DNA of 64,000 nt, taken from assembly GCA_002633025.1 (NCBI GenBank), contig NMRB01001036.1:58875-122874 (forward strand). The letters run 5' to 3'. The DNA is from Notospermus geniculatus. Lineage: Eukaryota; Nemertea; Pilidiophora; Heteronemertea; Lineidae. The notes beneath the pieces are model-generated. The model saw nothing but the letters and a program-made list of their open reading frames with translations. It was not told where the DNA came from and ran no database searches. This document shows, piece after piece, positions 13,020-24,205 of this stretch (the stretch's first letter is position 1; the number at the start of each line of letters is the position of its first letter). A program made the translations under genes and the position numbers.

Positions 13020-13179
13020 AAAAGGGGTGGAGGACAGTGGTAGACTAGTGGAGGACAGTAAAGGCTAGCACGACCGCTAGGCCTATTCATCTGCTGGCCC
13101 AGAAGAGAAAATTTATGTCATGGCGCAGAGTGCGTGGAGCACCAGATTTCTCAGAAGCTCATCACTAGGCCCGTGATAT

Positions 13180-13400
13180 TACCCGAAACTAGGCCTACCC
13201 TAGGCCCAGCTGCATGCAGGCCCAGGCCAGTAGGCCTAGTGCATGCAGCTCTCAACAAAAGCTGAGGTAGGCCTACGCATTGCATGAACTGCATGCAGCA
13301 TGCATGCAGTTCTCTCAACAACCTGAATTGGCCTAGGCAGGCCTAGGCCTACATGTAACGTCAGGCCTACCTTGCCAAAATAGGCCATTTTTCCCAATCC
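13180..13400. repeat. GGCCTA-rich stretch
   Basis: Many TAGGCCTA and CTAGGCCT words plus TGCATGCA palindromes. No coding sense. Confidence 0.5.
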
Positions 13401-13619
13401 CACTTCACAGTCGTTCTTCTCCTCTTTTCACAGGCTTTTTCCATTTTACAACAGCATATTCAGGCATGATCAGTTTGAAATTGAAGAGAAACCCAGAGCA
13501 TGCATGCACCATGCATGACATGTGCAATAAAACTGCTTGAAATTTGAACAAGGAGGGAAAATGAAAACAAGGCTGTGATTGGCTATCTGTCAGCTTATTT
13601 CAACTTTGCAGTAATATAT

Positions 13620-13985
13620 AGCTTAGTTTCCACTTCTGGAATTAACTTGAACTTTGATCTCTGTCAGTTGCCGTGTCAGTTACAATAAAGTTCAACACAT
13701 TTCAAGTTATTTCAAGAAAACTGGAAGTTTCCATAACTTGCAAATACTTGAAATAATCTGTCAAAGAAAAGTTCAAGAAATAGCAAGTTACTTGAATAAC
13801 AGGGAAAATTGAAGTTCAAGGTTTGCCAACTTGGTGCAACCTGAATAAAATAAGTTCAAGATTATTCAAATAACTTGAAATATAATTTTTTCATCCCAAA
13901 TCTAAAGTTCAAATTCGTGCAACCTTGGAAGTTGAATTTCAAGGTCTGACAAGTTCTCTCAACTTCCCACAAATTGAAGTTTCGC
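13620..13985. repeat. AACTTGAA-rich degenerate repeat abutting a gap
   Basis: Repeated caagttattcaa / aacttgaaat words on both strands, running into the assembly gap. Short frames here are by-products. Confidence 0.5.
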
Positions 13986-13990
13986 AGGGG

Positions 13991-14151
13991 NNNNNNNNNN
14001 NNNNNNNNNNNNNNNNNNNNNNNNNNNNNNNNNNNNNNNNNNNNNNNNNNNNNNNNNNNNNNNNNNNNNNNNNNNNNNNNNNNNNNNNNNNNNNNNNNNN
14101 NNNNNNNNNNNNNNNNNNNNNNNNNNNNNNNNNNNNNNNNNNNNNNNNNNN
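13991..14151. other. Assembly gap (161 N)
   Basis: Run of N. The sequence right after it (14157-14189) is a 12-bp-stem hairpin with AAGACCGCCACC and GGTGGCGGTCTT arms. The gap separates the J-domain exons from everything downstream. Confidence 1.
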
Positions 14152-14479
14152 TTGTTAAGACCGCCACCACCTCGCAGGTGGCGGTCTTCATTGGTTTTAC
14201 TGAGTTTCTCTGAATGTCTGTGACCAACATTTGGTTTCCGAGCGATAACTTAAGAAATAAGAGATACATCAGCCTAAGACTTACAGGATGTCTAGATGAA
14301 TATAAAATACAGCTCAAGTTCGTTAACTGGCTCAATCCGTAATCATTTGATGGGTATTTTGCGACTTTATCGCCTAAAACACAGCTTGCCGATGAGGTGA
14401 TCCCCGAGCCCAATACAGAATCCAATGCAGGTGACGTGTTTGTTGTTGGAATCTCCTGCTGCGTCATCGTTCCATTTAC

Positions 14480-14720
14480 CAATGGCAAAATCAGAATTCA
14501 AGGTCTGCTTAGGCACTCCGTGACGTCACTATAACTGTTCCGTCTTGCGCTGAGGACTGTATAATCTATTTTTAGACGGCGAACACATTTCTTTGTTTTC
14601 TTTGTCTTTGTAAACTAAAACTTACGAAGGATAGGTTTGAACTGACCTACTGCAATGATCTATCTCCTCACCACAGTTGGCGACACATAGCAGAGATCTC
14701 TGGCGTCAGCCAGCTCTAGT
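14480..14720 (+). repeat. Dispersed repeat fragments
   Basis: Bases 14480-14610 are a ctccgtgacgtca family copy. Bases 14636-14720 match 34920-35030 (tttgaactgacctactg, then ctcaccacagttgg and the hairpin CTGGCgtcaGCCAG). Between 14721 and 15530 I see nothing recognisable. Confidence 0.55.
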
Positions 14721-15530
14721 TAAATACTGCTACATTTCTTGGCACTTGACAGCTAATTGGATATATGTTGTTATCAGTGCCCTCTCTCTTGTCTCTCAAT
14801 ATCCACAGGCGGTCTTCAAATTGACTGACAAGTCAATTTCTAGTTATCATTAATTTTTTCCGGGACTGGAGCAGTTATGGAGTGATTTGCATTTCTGAGT
14901 CTGGCGTGACGACTGGCAGGGTACACAATTAGGGTCAGAATATGAATTTTGTTGCCACTGCAGTTTTCACTGACGGTACATATGATACAATAGATAATGC
15001 TGTCTAACGTTAATAAAATGATACATGATAAAATTATACTGAAAGCATATGGGGCATGCATGTCTTTGGTTGATTTGTGGTTTAAAATCTGGCAGGCGTA
15101 ACATGAAATCCGCATGCCTACTGCCAGTTTATTTCAAGGTGATTTCTGGCATGCCTAACAACACTGAATGCGTGCATGCAACGAAAGCAGTTTATCAAAT
15201 TAACTTAGTCCACCTTTTCTGTTGACCATTTTATTCAGGTGGAACTTTCACACCTGCACTTACATTAGTTAGTAGGATATGTCAATAGACTGCATCCAGA
15301 TTGTTGATGTTGTCTCTTTGGGATGCTTGTTCCTGAATTAGCACAAATCACAGCATTATTTATAGTCTTAACAAACACCCTAGTTTAAACAACCACCCTA
15401 GTTAAGAACTATGCTTGCAAATTTTGTACACCAATCCAGAGATAGCTTTCACATCTGCAGTAGTCAATAGAGCTGAACTACAGGGTGAATCAGTTGAATG
15501 ACTCAGTTTTGGTTGCCAGATGAAGGTCGC

Positions 15531-15852
15531 GTTCGGAAAGCTTCCCCGAGGAAGCTCGGGGAGGCGCGAGAGCGTTCGGAAAGGTATTTGGCAAGTAGCC
15601 AAGGCTTCCTCGAGCTTGGCCAAAGTGAGCGACTCGCCGAGTCTCTCACTTGGGGAAACTCCTGGCATGCATTTCGTTTTCTTTCCAGGCCGGCATGCTG
15701 ATTGGCTGTACGTGGAATATTTCACGACTGCAACCCACAGTAGTACCTTTCCCCGAGGAAGCGCAAATACCATTCGGAAATTCGCCTTCACTGGGCATGC
15801 TCACATTCCCTGAGAGAAGCGCCAGAAACTTCCTCGGGGAAGCTTTCCGAAC
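15531..15852. repeat. Foldback element
   Basis: Ends GTTCGGAAAGCTTCCCCGAG / CTCGGGGAAGCTTTCCGAAC in inverted orientation; several internal ccgaggaagc words repeat. Confidence 0.65.
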
Positions 15853-16244
15853 ATGCTAGAAAAAAATCAGGGTCCCAGGGGACGAAACTATTGACATTTA
15901 TTACCTGTTTCCATTATAGCTGAGTCTGGCTCAGGCCTCACTCTTGCAAATGGTATTGTCAGAAAAGGAAGGCAGAATATATCATTCATTTGATCCACCC
16001 TGCAGTTAACAATTTTCTAGCATGCGTATAATCCAACCTACAAATTCACTAACACTACTAACACTCAATAAATACCACTAACCCCACTTCCTATGAAATG
16101 ATGCTCAATGAAATGTCGAATTCACATCACCCCTTATGATATATCGATAATACCAGTAGTTGCAAGTTAAGCCGTCATTATTGGTAGTGAATACAGAATC
16201 CATGATGAGGTGCATAAAGATCTGAGAGAATAATGACAGTTGTT

Positions 16245-16308
16245 GTTGGGTACTGGGTTATAAATCCTTTCACTGTTGTTGGGTACTGGGTTATAAATCC
16301 TTTCACTG
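16245..16308 (+). repeat. Short tandem duplication
   Basis: The block gttgttgggtactgggttat followed by aaatcctttcact occurs twice in a row. Confidence 0.7.
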
Positions 16309-16619
16309 ATGAGGCAAATTTCAGCAAAAAAATGAAAATATGCAAAAAAGCTTGAAAGACAGCAGAATCCTGCAACATTGATATTCATTGGAAAGTTCTT
16401 AGTGAGCGCTTTCCATTGAATACCTATGTGACAAAGTTTCTGTTAGATTTCAAGATTTTGTCGTTTAATGAAAGTGCCACTGGCAGTGAAATGGTCTCTA
16501 TAACTCTAAATGAAGTGACGGAATCTCAATTAATCTTCTCTTTAGAAATATGATAAAATTATATATCACAAGAGTAGATATCATGGACTGGACATTGAAT
16601 CTTGGTTTTTTCTTCGTAG

Positions 16620-16741
16620 GTGGCCAGCTGAGGGAATTCACAGATGAGGAAAGCAACTTTGCGGCTTTGCTTCAAAGAGCAATGGATCTGGAAGGAGTGG
16701 ATCGAGACACCGTGCATCAACTTTCTAGTCTCCTCATGAAG
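16620..16741 (+). CDS. UNC79: UNC79-like exon a
   Basis: Acceptor cgtag, donor gtaatg at 16742. Two bases complete a split codon, then GQLREFTDEESN to QLSSLLMK. Ends in phase 0. Confidence 0.78.
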
Positions 16742-16916
16742 GTAATGTGTGGCTTTTATTTGGCGCCTTTTTCCTGTAGCACAGTGTCCGAGGCTCTTCA
16801 CATTATTACCGTACTCCAGTCTCTCTGGAAACTTTCCCCGGGAACTCAAGGAGCAGCTCATTCAGTGCTTCACTGGATCCTTTCAGACCAGTTGAGAATA
16901 TGAAATGTTTGGGCTG

Positions 16917-17110
16917 TCAGAGTGGCGCAATGGAAACATCGGCGCCTGTCACCGCTGAGGTCGTGGGTTCGATTCCCGGTCGGGTCCGTGTCTCATGTGA
17001 TAGAGAGGGCGACTCTCTTTGACAGCGCAGGTTTTCTCCAGGCACTCTGGTTTCCTCCTGCATTACATTAAAATCGACCAATATTGTCTATAGAACCAAT
17101 AATGGCAAAT
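16917..17110 (+). repeat. tRNA-derived SINE, sense
   Basis: The tRNA-like head has an A-box region (gtggcgcaatgg) and a B box (GGTTCGATTCCC). It is followed by a conserved body with ttttctccaggcactctgg and tttcctcctgc. The related copy on the minus strand at 41341-41510 shares head and body, so it is a SINE and not a tRNA gene. It lies in an intron of the UNC79 fragment. Confidence 0.8.
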
Positions 17111-17401
17111 TTGGCGCTCGGTTCTCAATTCAATATTTTTTTTTAGAGTACAAAGTGTTGACTCGACTATGAATGAAACCTGTGGCCTCTAGGCTGGCGA
17201 TCTTGGGTCCGGTGCCCTTATTACCACTGCGCTGATGGCTGGCCGATCATCATGGCATTTCATCTTCTTTGTCAGTTAATCAGGCTACATATCTAAACTT
17301 TGCCGCGAATCTTAAGTCACTGATTTTGCTCCACCCCATGTCCTAGTAAATAGATTTCATGGTTTGGCAGTTATTTTCATGATAAGTTCCATATCTTTCA
17401 G

Positions 17402-17584
17402 TTCATGTCATGTGAACGTACATCCATGACAGATGATCGGCATGCTGTGAAGGCACAGAGTATTGTGCTTCGTCACTTGAACGTACTTCTTGGTTACAAT
17501 CAGACTGAGAAAGCATTCAGCGTTCCTCCGTTTAAACTCAGATGTTCGACGGTCTTCAATGCTTTCTTATCAGGAATGCCACAG
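17402..17584 (+). CDS. UNC79: UNC79-like exon b
   Basis: Exactly 61 codons in phase 0, acceptor tttcag, donor gtaaga. Contains SERT-like CERTSMTDD, VLRHLNVLLGYNQTEK and FNAFLSGMPQ. Confidence 0.85.
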
Positions 17585-17760
17585 GTAAGATCTTGCATTG
17601 TTTAAATCACTTCACTACTGTGTTGCTTTCAGAAAAATCTATTGCGCTGTGAAAGTGGAAAATAGAGACTTTTCCTTTCAAATCTTTCATTATACTGTCT
17701 GATAAATCTCAGTTTAAATCTCAGTTTGGATTCCTAAATAAATGTCAAAATTTATTCCAG

Positions 17761-17943
17761 GTTTTGGACAACAACTTTACTCTTGGGAACACAGTCCTTC
17801 CTCTTTGCTTGTCACTGCTGGCCTACTGCCCATCACCTCAGCGGTACGCTACGGATTACCAGCCGCCAAACTATACTTTATGGTTTCTTGAGCCGCATAC
17901 ACGGCTTACGTGGCTCCAGTCATTCCTTACAGTCCTGTATAAG
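17761..17943 (+). CDS. UNC79: UNC79-like exon c
   Basis: Also exactly 61 codons in phase 0, acceptor ttccag, donor gtgagt. Contains VLDNNFTLGNTVLP, AYCPSPQRY and LWFLEPHTRLTW, the most recognisable UNC79 stretch in the window. Confidence 0.87.
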
Positions 17944-18105
17944 GTGAGTAGAGCTGGTAGAGGAAGATGGCTGCCATGGCGGCCATTTTGAATTTTTCAT
18001 CTACACAGATCTTAGTGCAAAATGTCCGGGCTTTGGATCATTGTACCTGTTGTACTCTTCTAGTTTGACTTTACCGTCCTAATAAATGTTTCTCTTTATT
18101 TCCAG

Positions 18106-18250
18106 TACCATTACAGCACGGGACCGATATCAAACACCATCTCGATTCTGGTGAGAATCACCTTGAATACGATCGATGCCCAGCATCATCGTTGCAGACG
18201 TCACGACGATACATTTGGACCTGCTAGCCCCGTCATACCCAGGAACAGAG
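18106..18250 (+). CDS. UNC79: UNC79-like exon d
   Basis: Acceptor ttccag, donor gtagag (an alternative donor lies 6 bp on). Reads YHYSTGPISNT then VRITLNTIDAQHHRC. Ends in phase 1 with no partner exon visible before the window ends. Confidence 0.75.
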
Positions 18251-19004
18251 GTAGAGGTGATTTCCGTTTTGTGCACTGTAAAGTGTTAAACATTAAAAAA
18301 AGCACTTCCCACAGGCAGCAGGTTTTGTATGAACATACATGTAGTTGAGAGTTTAGTTTAGAGGATTCGTAGTTTTAGGTGCTTCAGTTTTGAAGGCTAT
18401 ATATTTTTAGCTTAGCTGACGTAAGTCAGCCAAGCTTGTCAAATAACCATTCAAATGTGTGTCTGTCTGTCTGTGTCCCAAAATTGATTTTCATGGCACG
18501 TTTTGTAACCACTGGCGCGATCAAAGTCAAATTTACCCCAGAGGTAGACCTTAGGTGGATGTATAATTCACCACAAAAATTTCCGCCATTTGACCTATTT
18601 TAAGCGCGTGATGGCGCAAAAACCAAAAATGGCTATCTCTGAAATGTGACCAGTTGGTGCATTCACACTGGTGCAGATGCATTGCATATCGACAAAGATT
18701 TAATTTCCTATCAAAATTTTTATTTTTTTCGCCCATCAGGTGGCGTTATAAGCAAAAAACGAAATGGTTGCGTTTAAATTTACCGCCCGATGACGTCACT
18801 GTTGACATTCCAGCTGCCCCATCATCAAGCCAAGTGCTACACTATGAACATTCATGACACTTGCCATGCTTTATTCACGTAGGCCTAGGCCTAATACACA
18901 TCGGTAGGTAAGTTTGTGTGCTGATTTAGCGACATGAGTCGCGTATGGGCAGTTTATTGAGAGAATTCTGGGTTTCCATTGAACATTCTCAACTCGCTGA
19001 CATT

Positions 19005-19320
19005 TGGACCGAATCACGACCAGTTGTTGATATAGGCCTAGTTCAAAATAAATATCAATAAAGAGTCTGTTACAAAGTTTGTCATCGACTCAATTTGGTT
19101 TATTTTCACATCAGTCTTATTGTGGAGCAACTGGGTCAATTCTGGGCAACAAAACATACATGATTAACGATTGACGCCTGCCGTTTAGGATTGTTGGTGT
19201 GTATGAAAAGTAGTCCGCCATGTCTGCAGAGACAATGGCAAAATCAGCCAAATCTGGTCTGCTAAGGTACTCCGTGACGTCACTAGTGACTGTGGCTGTT
19301 CCGTCTTGCGTGAGGACACC
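19005..19320 (+). repeat. Dispersed repeat, matching 32750-33180
   Basis: Both copies run cgaatcacgaccagttgttg, then a caataaa/gataaaa block, attgtggat or attgttggt, gcagagacaatggc and the ctccgtgacgtca-type segment. Confidence 0.65.
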
Positions 19321-19542
19321 CTCTCTCAGTGATCATTTCCTTCTATTTCTACGGGAAAGACTGCAGGAAATGTGCTGATTTCAGGTTTTTCAAGTCACTT
19401 TTTTTCGACTTAGGTGGTAGGTAGCCTACATAGAACATCATTGATAAGAATTGAATGCATGTATTATACAAAAGGGTGTTTCTTGAAATGGGCAACAGGG
19501 TGTATCAGTGACAAATCATCCACGTCAGCTGTTGAGTTTAAG

Positions 19543-19579
19543 CTTGGAGGAATTATACTGTGAGTATAATTCCTCCAAG
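19543..19579. mobile_element. 37-bp perfect palindrome with 7-bp direct repeats
   Basis: Arms CTTGGAGGAATTATACT and AGTATAATTCCTCCAAG (17 bp each) around a GTG loop, flanked by GTTTAAG on both sides (19536-19542, 19580-19586). The related repeat at 8675 has a single GTTTAAG and no palindrome. Confidence 0.8.
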
Positions 19580-20007
19580 GTTTAAGGGACAGTCTGTGAG
19601 GTCACTTAAAGGGGAAGTGGGCTAGATGTCCTTGCCTTTTTGTGAACTCTCTGGATTCATTTTAACCCCTCATTACCGAAAACTAATACGGACTAAGATG
19701 TGTCTTGGGGCAGCAGCCATTATCCCGACTGTGGTTTAGAACCCGACTTCAATAGTGGAATAAGGGATATGCTATTGTGGATGTCAGATAATGGTTCCTT
19801 GACAAATACAATTTGTTTCCATGGAGTGGCTCCGCTATTTACCTAGGACCTAGCCTATGAATGTCCACAAGGGTAAATAGTAGGGGGTGGCAAAGAGAAC
19901 TAGCTCGCCATCCTAAGGGTGCCGTGGAAGCATTTTGTACCTGTTAGCTGCCGACCAATATTACGTTTCACATAGACAATTTAGGTAATACCAGTGGCGC
20001 CAAGGTG

Positions 20008-20345
20008 TCATGTTTGGTATCAAACTAAAGCTAATGAAGAGTACGTTTGAACTGACCTACTTCCATGACCTAGTGACCTACTTAAAGACCAGTGGAGTCA
20101 AGGTAGTCATGTTTGGTATCATACTAAAGCTGATGAAGTGTACGTTTGAACTGACCTACTTCCATGACCTAGTGACCTACTTAAAGACCAGTGGAGCCAA
20201 GGTAGTCATGTTTGGTATCAAACTAAAGCTGATGAAGTGTACACTTGAACTGACCTACTTCCATGACCTAGTGACCTACTTAAAGACCAGTGGAGCCAAG
20301 GTAGTCATGTTTGGTATCAAACTAAAGCTGATGACTTGTAGGCTT
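20008..20345 (+). repeat. 99-bp tandem repeat, about 3.4 units
   Basis: Units begin at 20010, 20109, 20208 and 20307 with atgtttggtatcaaactaaa, then tgaactgacctacttccatg. The unit is a multiple of three and stop-free in one frame, which creates a spurious 195-codon frame. Related units occur at 34480-34930. Confidence 0.9.
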
Positions 20346-20440
20346 GAACTGACCAACTTCCATTCGCCTACTCCCATCGTGCATCAGTTGAAGAGTCAGC
20401 TAAGCGTCCAGGCCCATGGGCCTCTTGTTCAAGGTTCCCA

Positions 20441-23361
20441 TCGGCAAAACAGTTCTCCAGCCCTCCGCATGCTGCCGAGTGGCGCTAGTTTTATTCAGAA
20501 GTTGTATTCAAGGCAGGCATGTACTGATTTAATATACTGCATTCATGGGGTGCATGGAATGAATAAACACAATAAAAGCATCATTTTCGTTGAATGAAAT
20601 ATAATTATGTGTACTCACACAAAGGGTACATTTTGAAAGTTAACTGATGGCAAAACAATGCAGAAGAGACAGAGTCCACGATCAGTTTGACACTGCGATC
20701 TCCACTTCCGGTGACACAACGGCTAAGTCGGACGTGTTAAAAACAGTTATAATCCTTCCACAATTGAATACTGTTAACAGATATAGCCCAGCTATTGTCC
20801 ATGTAAAGAATTACGTTGAGTACTGCAAACATCTTTGATGCAATAAGCAGTGATTTGGATCATTAGCCAGCGTGTCAACACACCACGCGCCATTGATCGT
20901 TGACAATGTGCCAGCAGGACGAGTGTCACGTGGTTTATGACCCGGAAATGGCGGCCTATTTGTGTTTGCAAGCTGTGAGGAACAGCTGACGAAGCCGAAC
21001 GAGTGTTATTTGTTGATGTGTTTTAGGGATTTGGGGATTTTGACAGTCAATAGTCAGGGGGCCAACCTATACACAGGGTATACAAAAAATACAATGATTT
21101 GAGGCCCCAAATACGGGGGTCGACTTATACGCGACGTCGACCAATAGGCGAGTATATACGGTACTACGAAATGCCATTCCAATCAGTCTTATAATAATGA
21201 AGAGTGCATCGCCACTGAATTAATTTTTTCGCAGATTGCGATTTTGGTGAGCGCCAGCGGAAATCCTGACATTACGAATATGATGTTCGAACTTGGCAGT
21301 GTGCCATAAGTATTGTGTTGAAACTTTGCACACATGTATTCCTGGGCCACAGATATCAGTATGGCTTGTATGGGATTCTGATAAGGCTTCTGATGGCTTC
21401 CATCACCATGCTATTATGCCAAGCAGGCAGAGTGCCATTGGCACTATTTTTCAATGTCTCCTGCTAAAAAATGCGATGTCCACCACTCCGAATAAACAAA
21501 GTTTCGGCCAGGGTTTTTTACCCTATTAGAACATTTAAAATCAAACATTTGTTATTCATTCCTTCGGCACATGTACATTCACCCAGGTGAGCACATGGTC
21601 CATCAACAATTTACAGGTACATTCAATGAGGATTCATGACATATTTTGATCATATTGGCATTTGCTGAGGTGAACACATGGTGCTAGGACCATTTCATAT
21701 TAGTGTTTCAGCCAGGATTTGAAAAAGGCAGGGCAGAGACGACTCCATTCACAAAAAGGCAGGGTGCCATCCCCTACCGTCACGCAGTAGATTTGCAGTA
21801 GAACAACAGTAGAGATACAGTAGTGAAATGCAGTAGATAAACAGTAGAGGTGCAGTTGTCTACTGCAAATCTACTGCCACTCGGCAGTAGTTTTGCAGTA
21901 GACCAGAGCAGTAGACTTTGCAGTAGTGGTCATTATGCGGCAGTAGTTTGCAGTAGAGATTGAAGTAGATGAACAGTAGTTCATTTACTCTTATCTCTAT
22001 CCCAAAGTTTATTGTACTTTTCAACCGTTTAGATGTAATATCTACTGGTAACAATAAACATTTGTAATTTGTAATTTGTCCACCTTGTAACAAATTTGTG
22101 GAAAAAGCTGTAAGCGTCACCGGAGCGTTACGAGGACGGGAGATCAGTCTAATTTGAATTTGAATTTGATAACTTTATTGAGAACCATAAATATATACAT
22201 ACAGTTATAAAACGGGATTACCCAAGGGGGTCAGGTGACCCATAAAAGGGATCCCAAAATGAGAGATTAAAAATGAACACACAGCGGAAATAAAACAGCG
22301 GAAATAAAACAATGTACGATATGAACTAAAAATTTGAAACAAGAGAACACACGAAGGCAATAAAACAATGAAGTGAACTAAAAATAACAATAAAACAATG
22401 AAGTGAACTAACAATAAAACATATGATATTAAACTGGTCTACAAGTAGGACACCTGCAACGCCCAACCCATGTGCACGCGTTGTTTGGGTCGAAGCGCTC
22501 CGTCAGCAACATGGCATAGTGATCACTGACAGAGCGCCTAAAAGTGTAAAAATGGACAAAGGCACGTCAGTTGCAAAACTGATCCTTTTATACATGATAT
22601 GATATGATGTTTTATTTGACCAACAAAAAAAGAAAATACAAGAAACTGAATACAGAAAGTAAGGTCAGGAGCCCAAACAAGATCAGACGATCGCTTCCGT
22701 TTGGGCCCCCTTGAAAGATAGATACAATATATGAAATGAATGAACATAAATAAGTGTTAAACTAAACAAGACGGAAGACCAATGACGTCAAAATAAACAG
22801 TAACATGAGTAGTAAAATGTAATACAATGTAAATAGTTATACCAGTATGAGTAGTGATATATATGTCATGAATATGACACGGGTATGTACATGTATATAT
22901 ACAGATTAATTCGCTACAAGTGAACAGACATATACAGTGTGTTGCACAAAAATGATGAATTGTTACCGATACCAATTTTTTAAACGTGCTTGAGTAATGT
23001 AAACTTCGGGGAAGGGGGGGGGTTAACAGTGAAATTAGGACGGAATTGTCAGAAGAGCTGAGTGTTCCCGGAGGGGCAGTGCCCACCTTGGAGGAAAGCA
23101 CTCACAAGACAGACATCATTCTCAAGCCAACAGGGCAAGAACTAAAGTCTAAAAGTGGCAAACTTCTCTCACTGTTTGATACAATAGGTTGAATGTGTAC
23201 TTATTCATTAAGTTCCTTATGGACCCCGACCGAGGCACTTCAGTGATCAAAAGAGATTTCCAAAAAGGAAAAGAAATGCGGCTAACAAAAATGACTCTGA
23301 ACCTAAGCTAAAAGAGATTTCATTAAAAGTCCAAATTGAAATACATGTATATATACAATCA
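20441..23361. other. Intronic stretch with repeat fragments
   Basis: Bases 21078-21170 carry a cgagtatatacggt inverted-end fragment shared with 10650-10700. Bases 21290-21460 end with a family E 3' terminus (gagtgccattggcac). Bases 21585-21700 hold two family A 3' termini. Bases 21785-21965 are a CAGTAG array. Bases 22140-22760 hold two AT-rich repeat tails (ataaaacaatgaagtgaact twice). No gene was recognised. Confidence 0.5.
21785..21965. repeat. CAGTAG-rich array
   Basis: Imperfect tandem gcagtaga-type words, mostly sense, with an antisense stretch (tctactgcaaatctactgcc) in the middle. Confidence 0.65.
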
Positions 23362-23601
23362 CAGTGTGGTGATTCAAACTGAAAATTATTTTATTCGTAC
23401 GCGAAGTCGTTGATGCATAACTAATGGTGCTTGTCGCATTCGCAGTTCATCTGGTAAATGGAAGGGGTGACGGGTGATTACGCAATAAGCTGTCGCCCCT
23501 TCTATTTGCCTAAACAACTGCAAAAATAGTCAACACGATTAGTTATGCATGAGTAAAATCCCGTACGAATAAAATAATTTTCAGTTTGAGTCACCACACT
23601 G
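23362..23601. repeat. 240-bp palindromic MITE
   Basis: Ends CAGTGTGGTGATTCAAACTG and its complement (cagtttgagtcaccacactg) with long inverted arms (aaaattattttattcgtac, tgcataactaat) meeting at a centre of gaaggggtgac/gtcgccccttc. It lies 90 bp beyond the stop codon of the TICAM-like gene, on its 3' side. Confidence 0.85.
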
Positions 23602-23690
23602 AATCAACAACTCCTCCTTACCCAGTTCCTCTTAGCTAGTGATAACCAGAATTCTCCATTTCCTGTAGCACTTTTTTTTGCCTATTTTTT

Positions 23691-24205
23691 TCAGTTAGCA
23701 ACAGCAGTTGGCTTTTCGACCTTCTCTTTCGCTAAAGCGTCTGTAACATTCTTCTTGAATATGCCATACATTTTGTCAACAAACTTTTCGCCCTTTATGT
23801 CGTACTTACAACGTGCATCAACTAAACTTCGAACATATTCATCCAGTTTTTTTTTGTACGAATTGTATTTTTCATCACCAAGTAACACAAACACTTGGCC
23901 CGATGTGCTGCTGCGAAGGATTTTGTACACTTCAATTTCGACAAGTGCTTGCGTTTCCTCCGTAGCTAAGTTCTCGGTGACAAGAATTAATTTCACTGTG
24001 CGGGGACACTCCAGGGCACGTTTTAATCTGTTTTGCGGCATTCCCTCCATGTGGAAATCATCAAAAAGCACTTTAATTTTCACTTTCTCGCCTTTGTACG
24101 TTGACATTTTTTCCATCTCGCGTTTGGTTTGTAAAGCAAGTTCTTCATCGCGTTCATCATGGTATATCAAGAAATGGCATTCTTCAGAGTCCTGTTCCAC
24201 ATTGT
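23691..24205 (-). CDS. TICAM-like TIR-domain exon (terminal)
   Basis: About 170 residues and a stop. Box 1 region is CHFLIYHDERDEELALQ. Box 2 region is FDDFHMEGMPQNRLKRAL followed by CPRTVKLILVTENLATEET, and VFVLLGDEKYNSY follows. The pattern (H-x-ERDE-x-ALQ, LILVTENL) is closest to the TIR domains of TICAM1/TICAM2 (TRIF/TRAM), adaptors that carry Toll-like receptor signals to interferon and NF-kB pathways; assignment is by eye. The acceptor is ctcattccag just above 24205. The open frame continues to 24392, but that part does not resemble a TIR. Phase 1 entry fits the exon at 24918-24962. The gene lies antisense in the large intron of the TTC31-like gene. Confidence 0.8.

Larger units (their letters stand above)
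12103..13062. mobile_element. Outer foldback element of a three-level nest
   Basis: Left arm (from 12103) contains GTCCTCCACTGTCTACCACC and a block from ccccttttgtactgt through gcatcaga. The right arm mirrors these before 12381 and after 13020. The right arm is split by the element at 12382-13019, which itself holds 12571-12954. Confidence 0.7.
16620..18250 (+). other. UNC79: UNC79 internal gene fragment (four exons)
   Basis: Four consecutive exons with canonical splice sites encode about 200 residues that I recognise as an internal part of UNC79: an RxFTDEE..LLQRA start, then FMSCERTSMTDD, an LRHLNVLLGYNQTEK block, STVFNAFLSGMPQVLD, YCPSPQRY, YTLWFLEPHTR and RITLNTIDAQHH. UNC79 is a very large (about 2,600-residue) scaffold subunit of the NALCN sodium-leak channel complex in neurons. 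There are no stops or frameshifts. No upstream or downstream UNC79 exon was found in the window, although the gene normally needs dozens. The fragment sits in the sense direction inside the large intron of the TTC31-like gene, so it is a partial duplicate, a remnant, or an assembly join error. Confidence 0.8.
18405..20426 (+). mobile_element. Family B element, copy B'
   Basis: 5' end TTTTTAGCTTAGCTGACGTA with a hairpin. The 3' end is GTCAGCTAAGC (20395-20405), exactly complementary to GCTTAGCTGAC (18410-18420), then the hairpin AGGCCCATGGGCCT and CTCTTGTT. About 99-bp tandem repeats sit near the 3' end. Other repeats are inserted inside (19005-19320 and 19531-19660). The layout resembles Helentron-associated non-autonomous elements. 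Confidence 0.65.

Noticed and set aside
13862-14488. 208-codon minus-strand frame across the first gap
   Set aside because: Most of it is N or low-complexity repeat; no splice or family support.
20010-20597. 195-codon frame with internal protein-like repeats
   Set aside because: It is the translation of a 99-bp tandem DNA repeat inside a family B element; the same repeat at 34480-34930 is full of stops.
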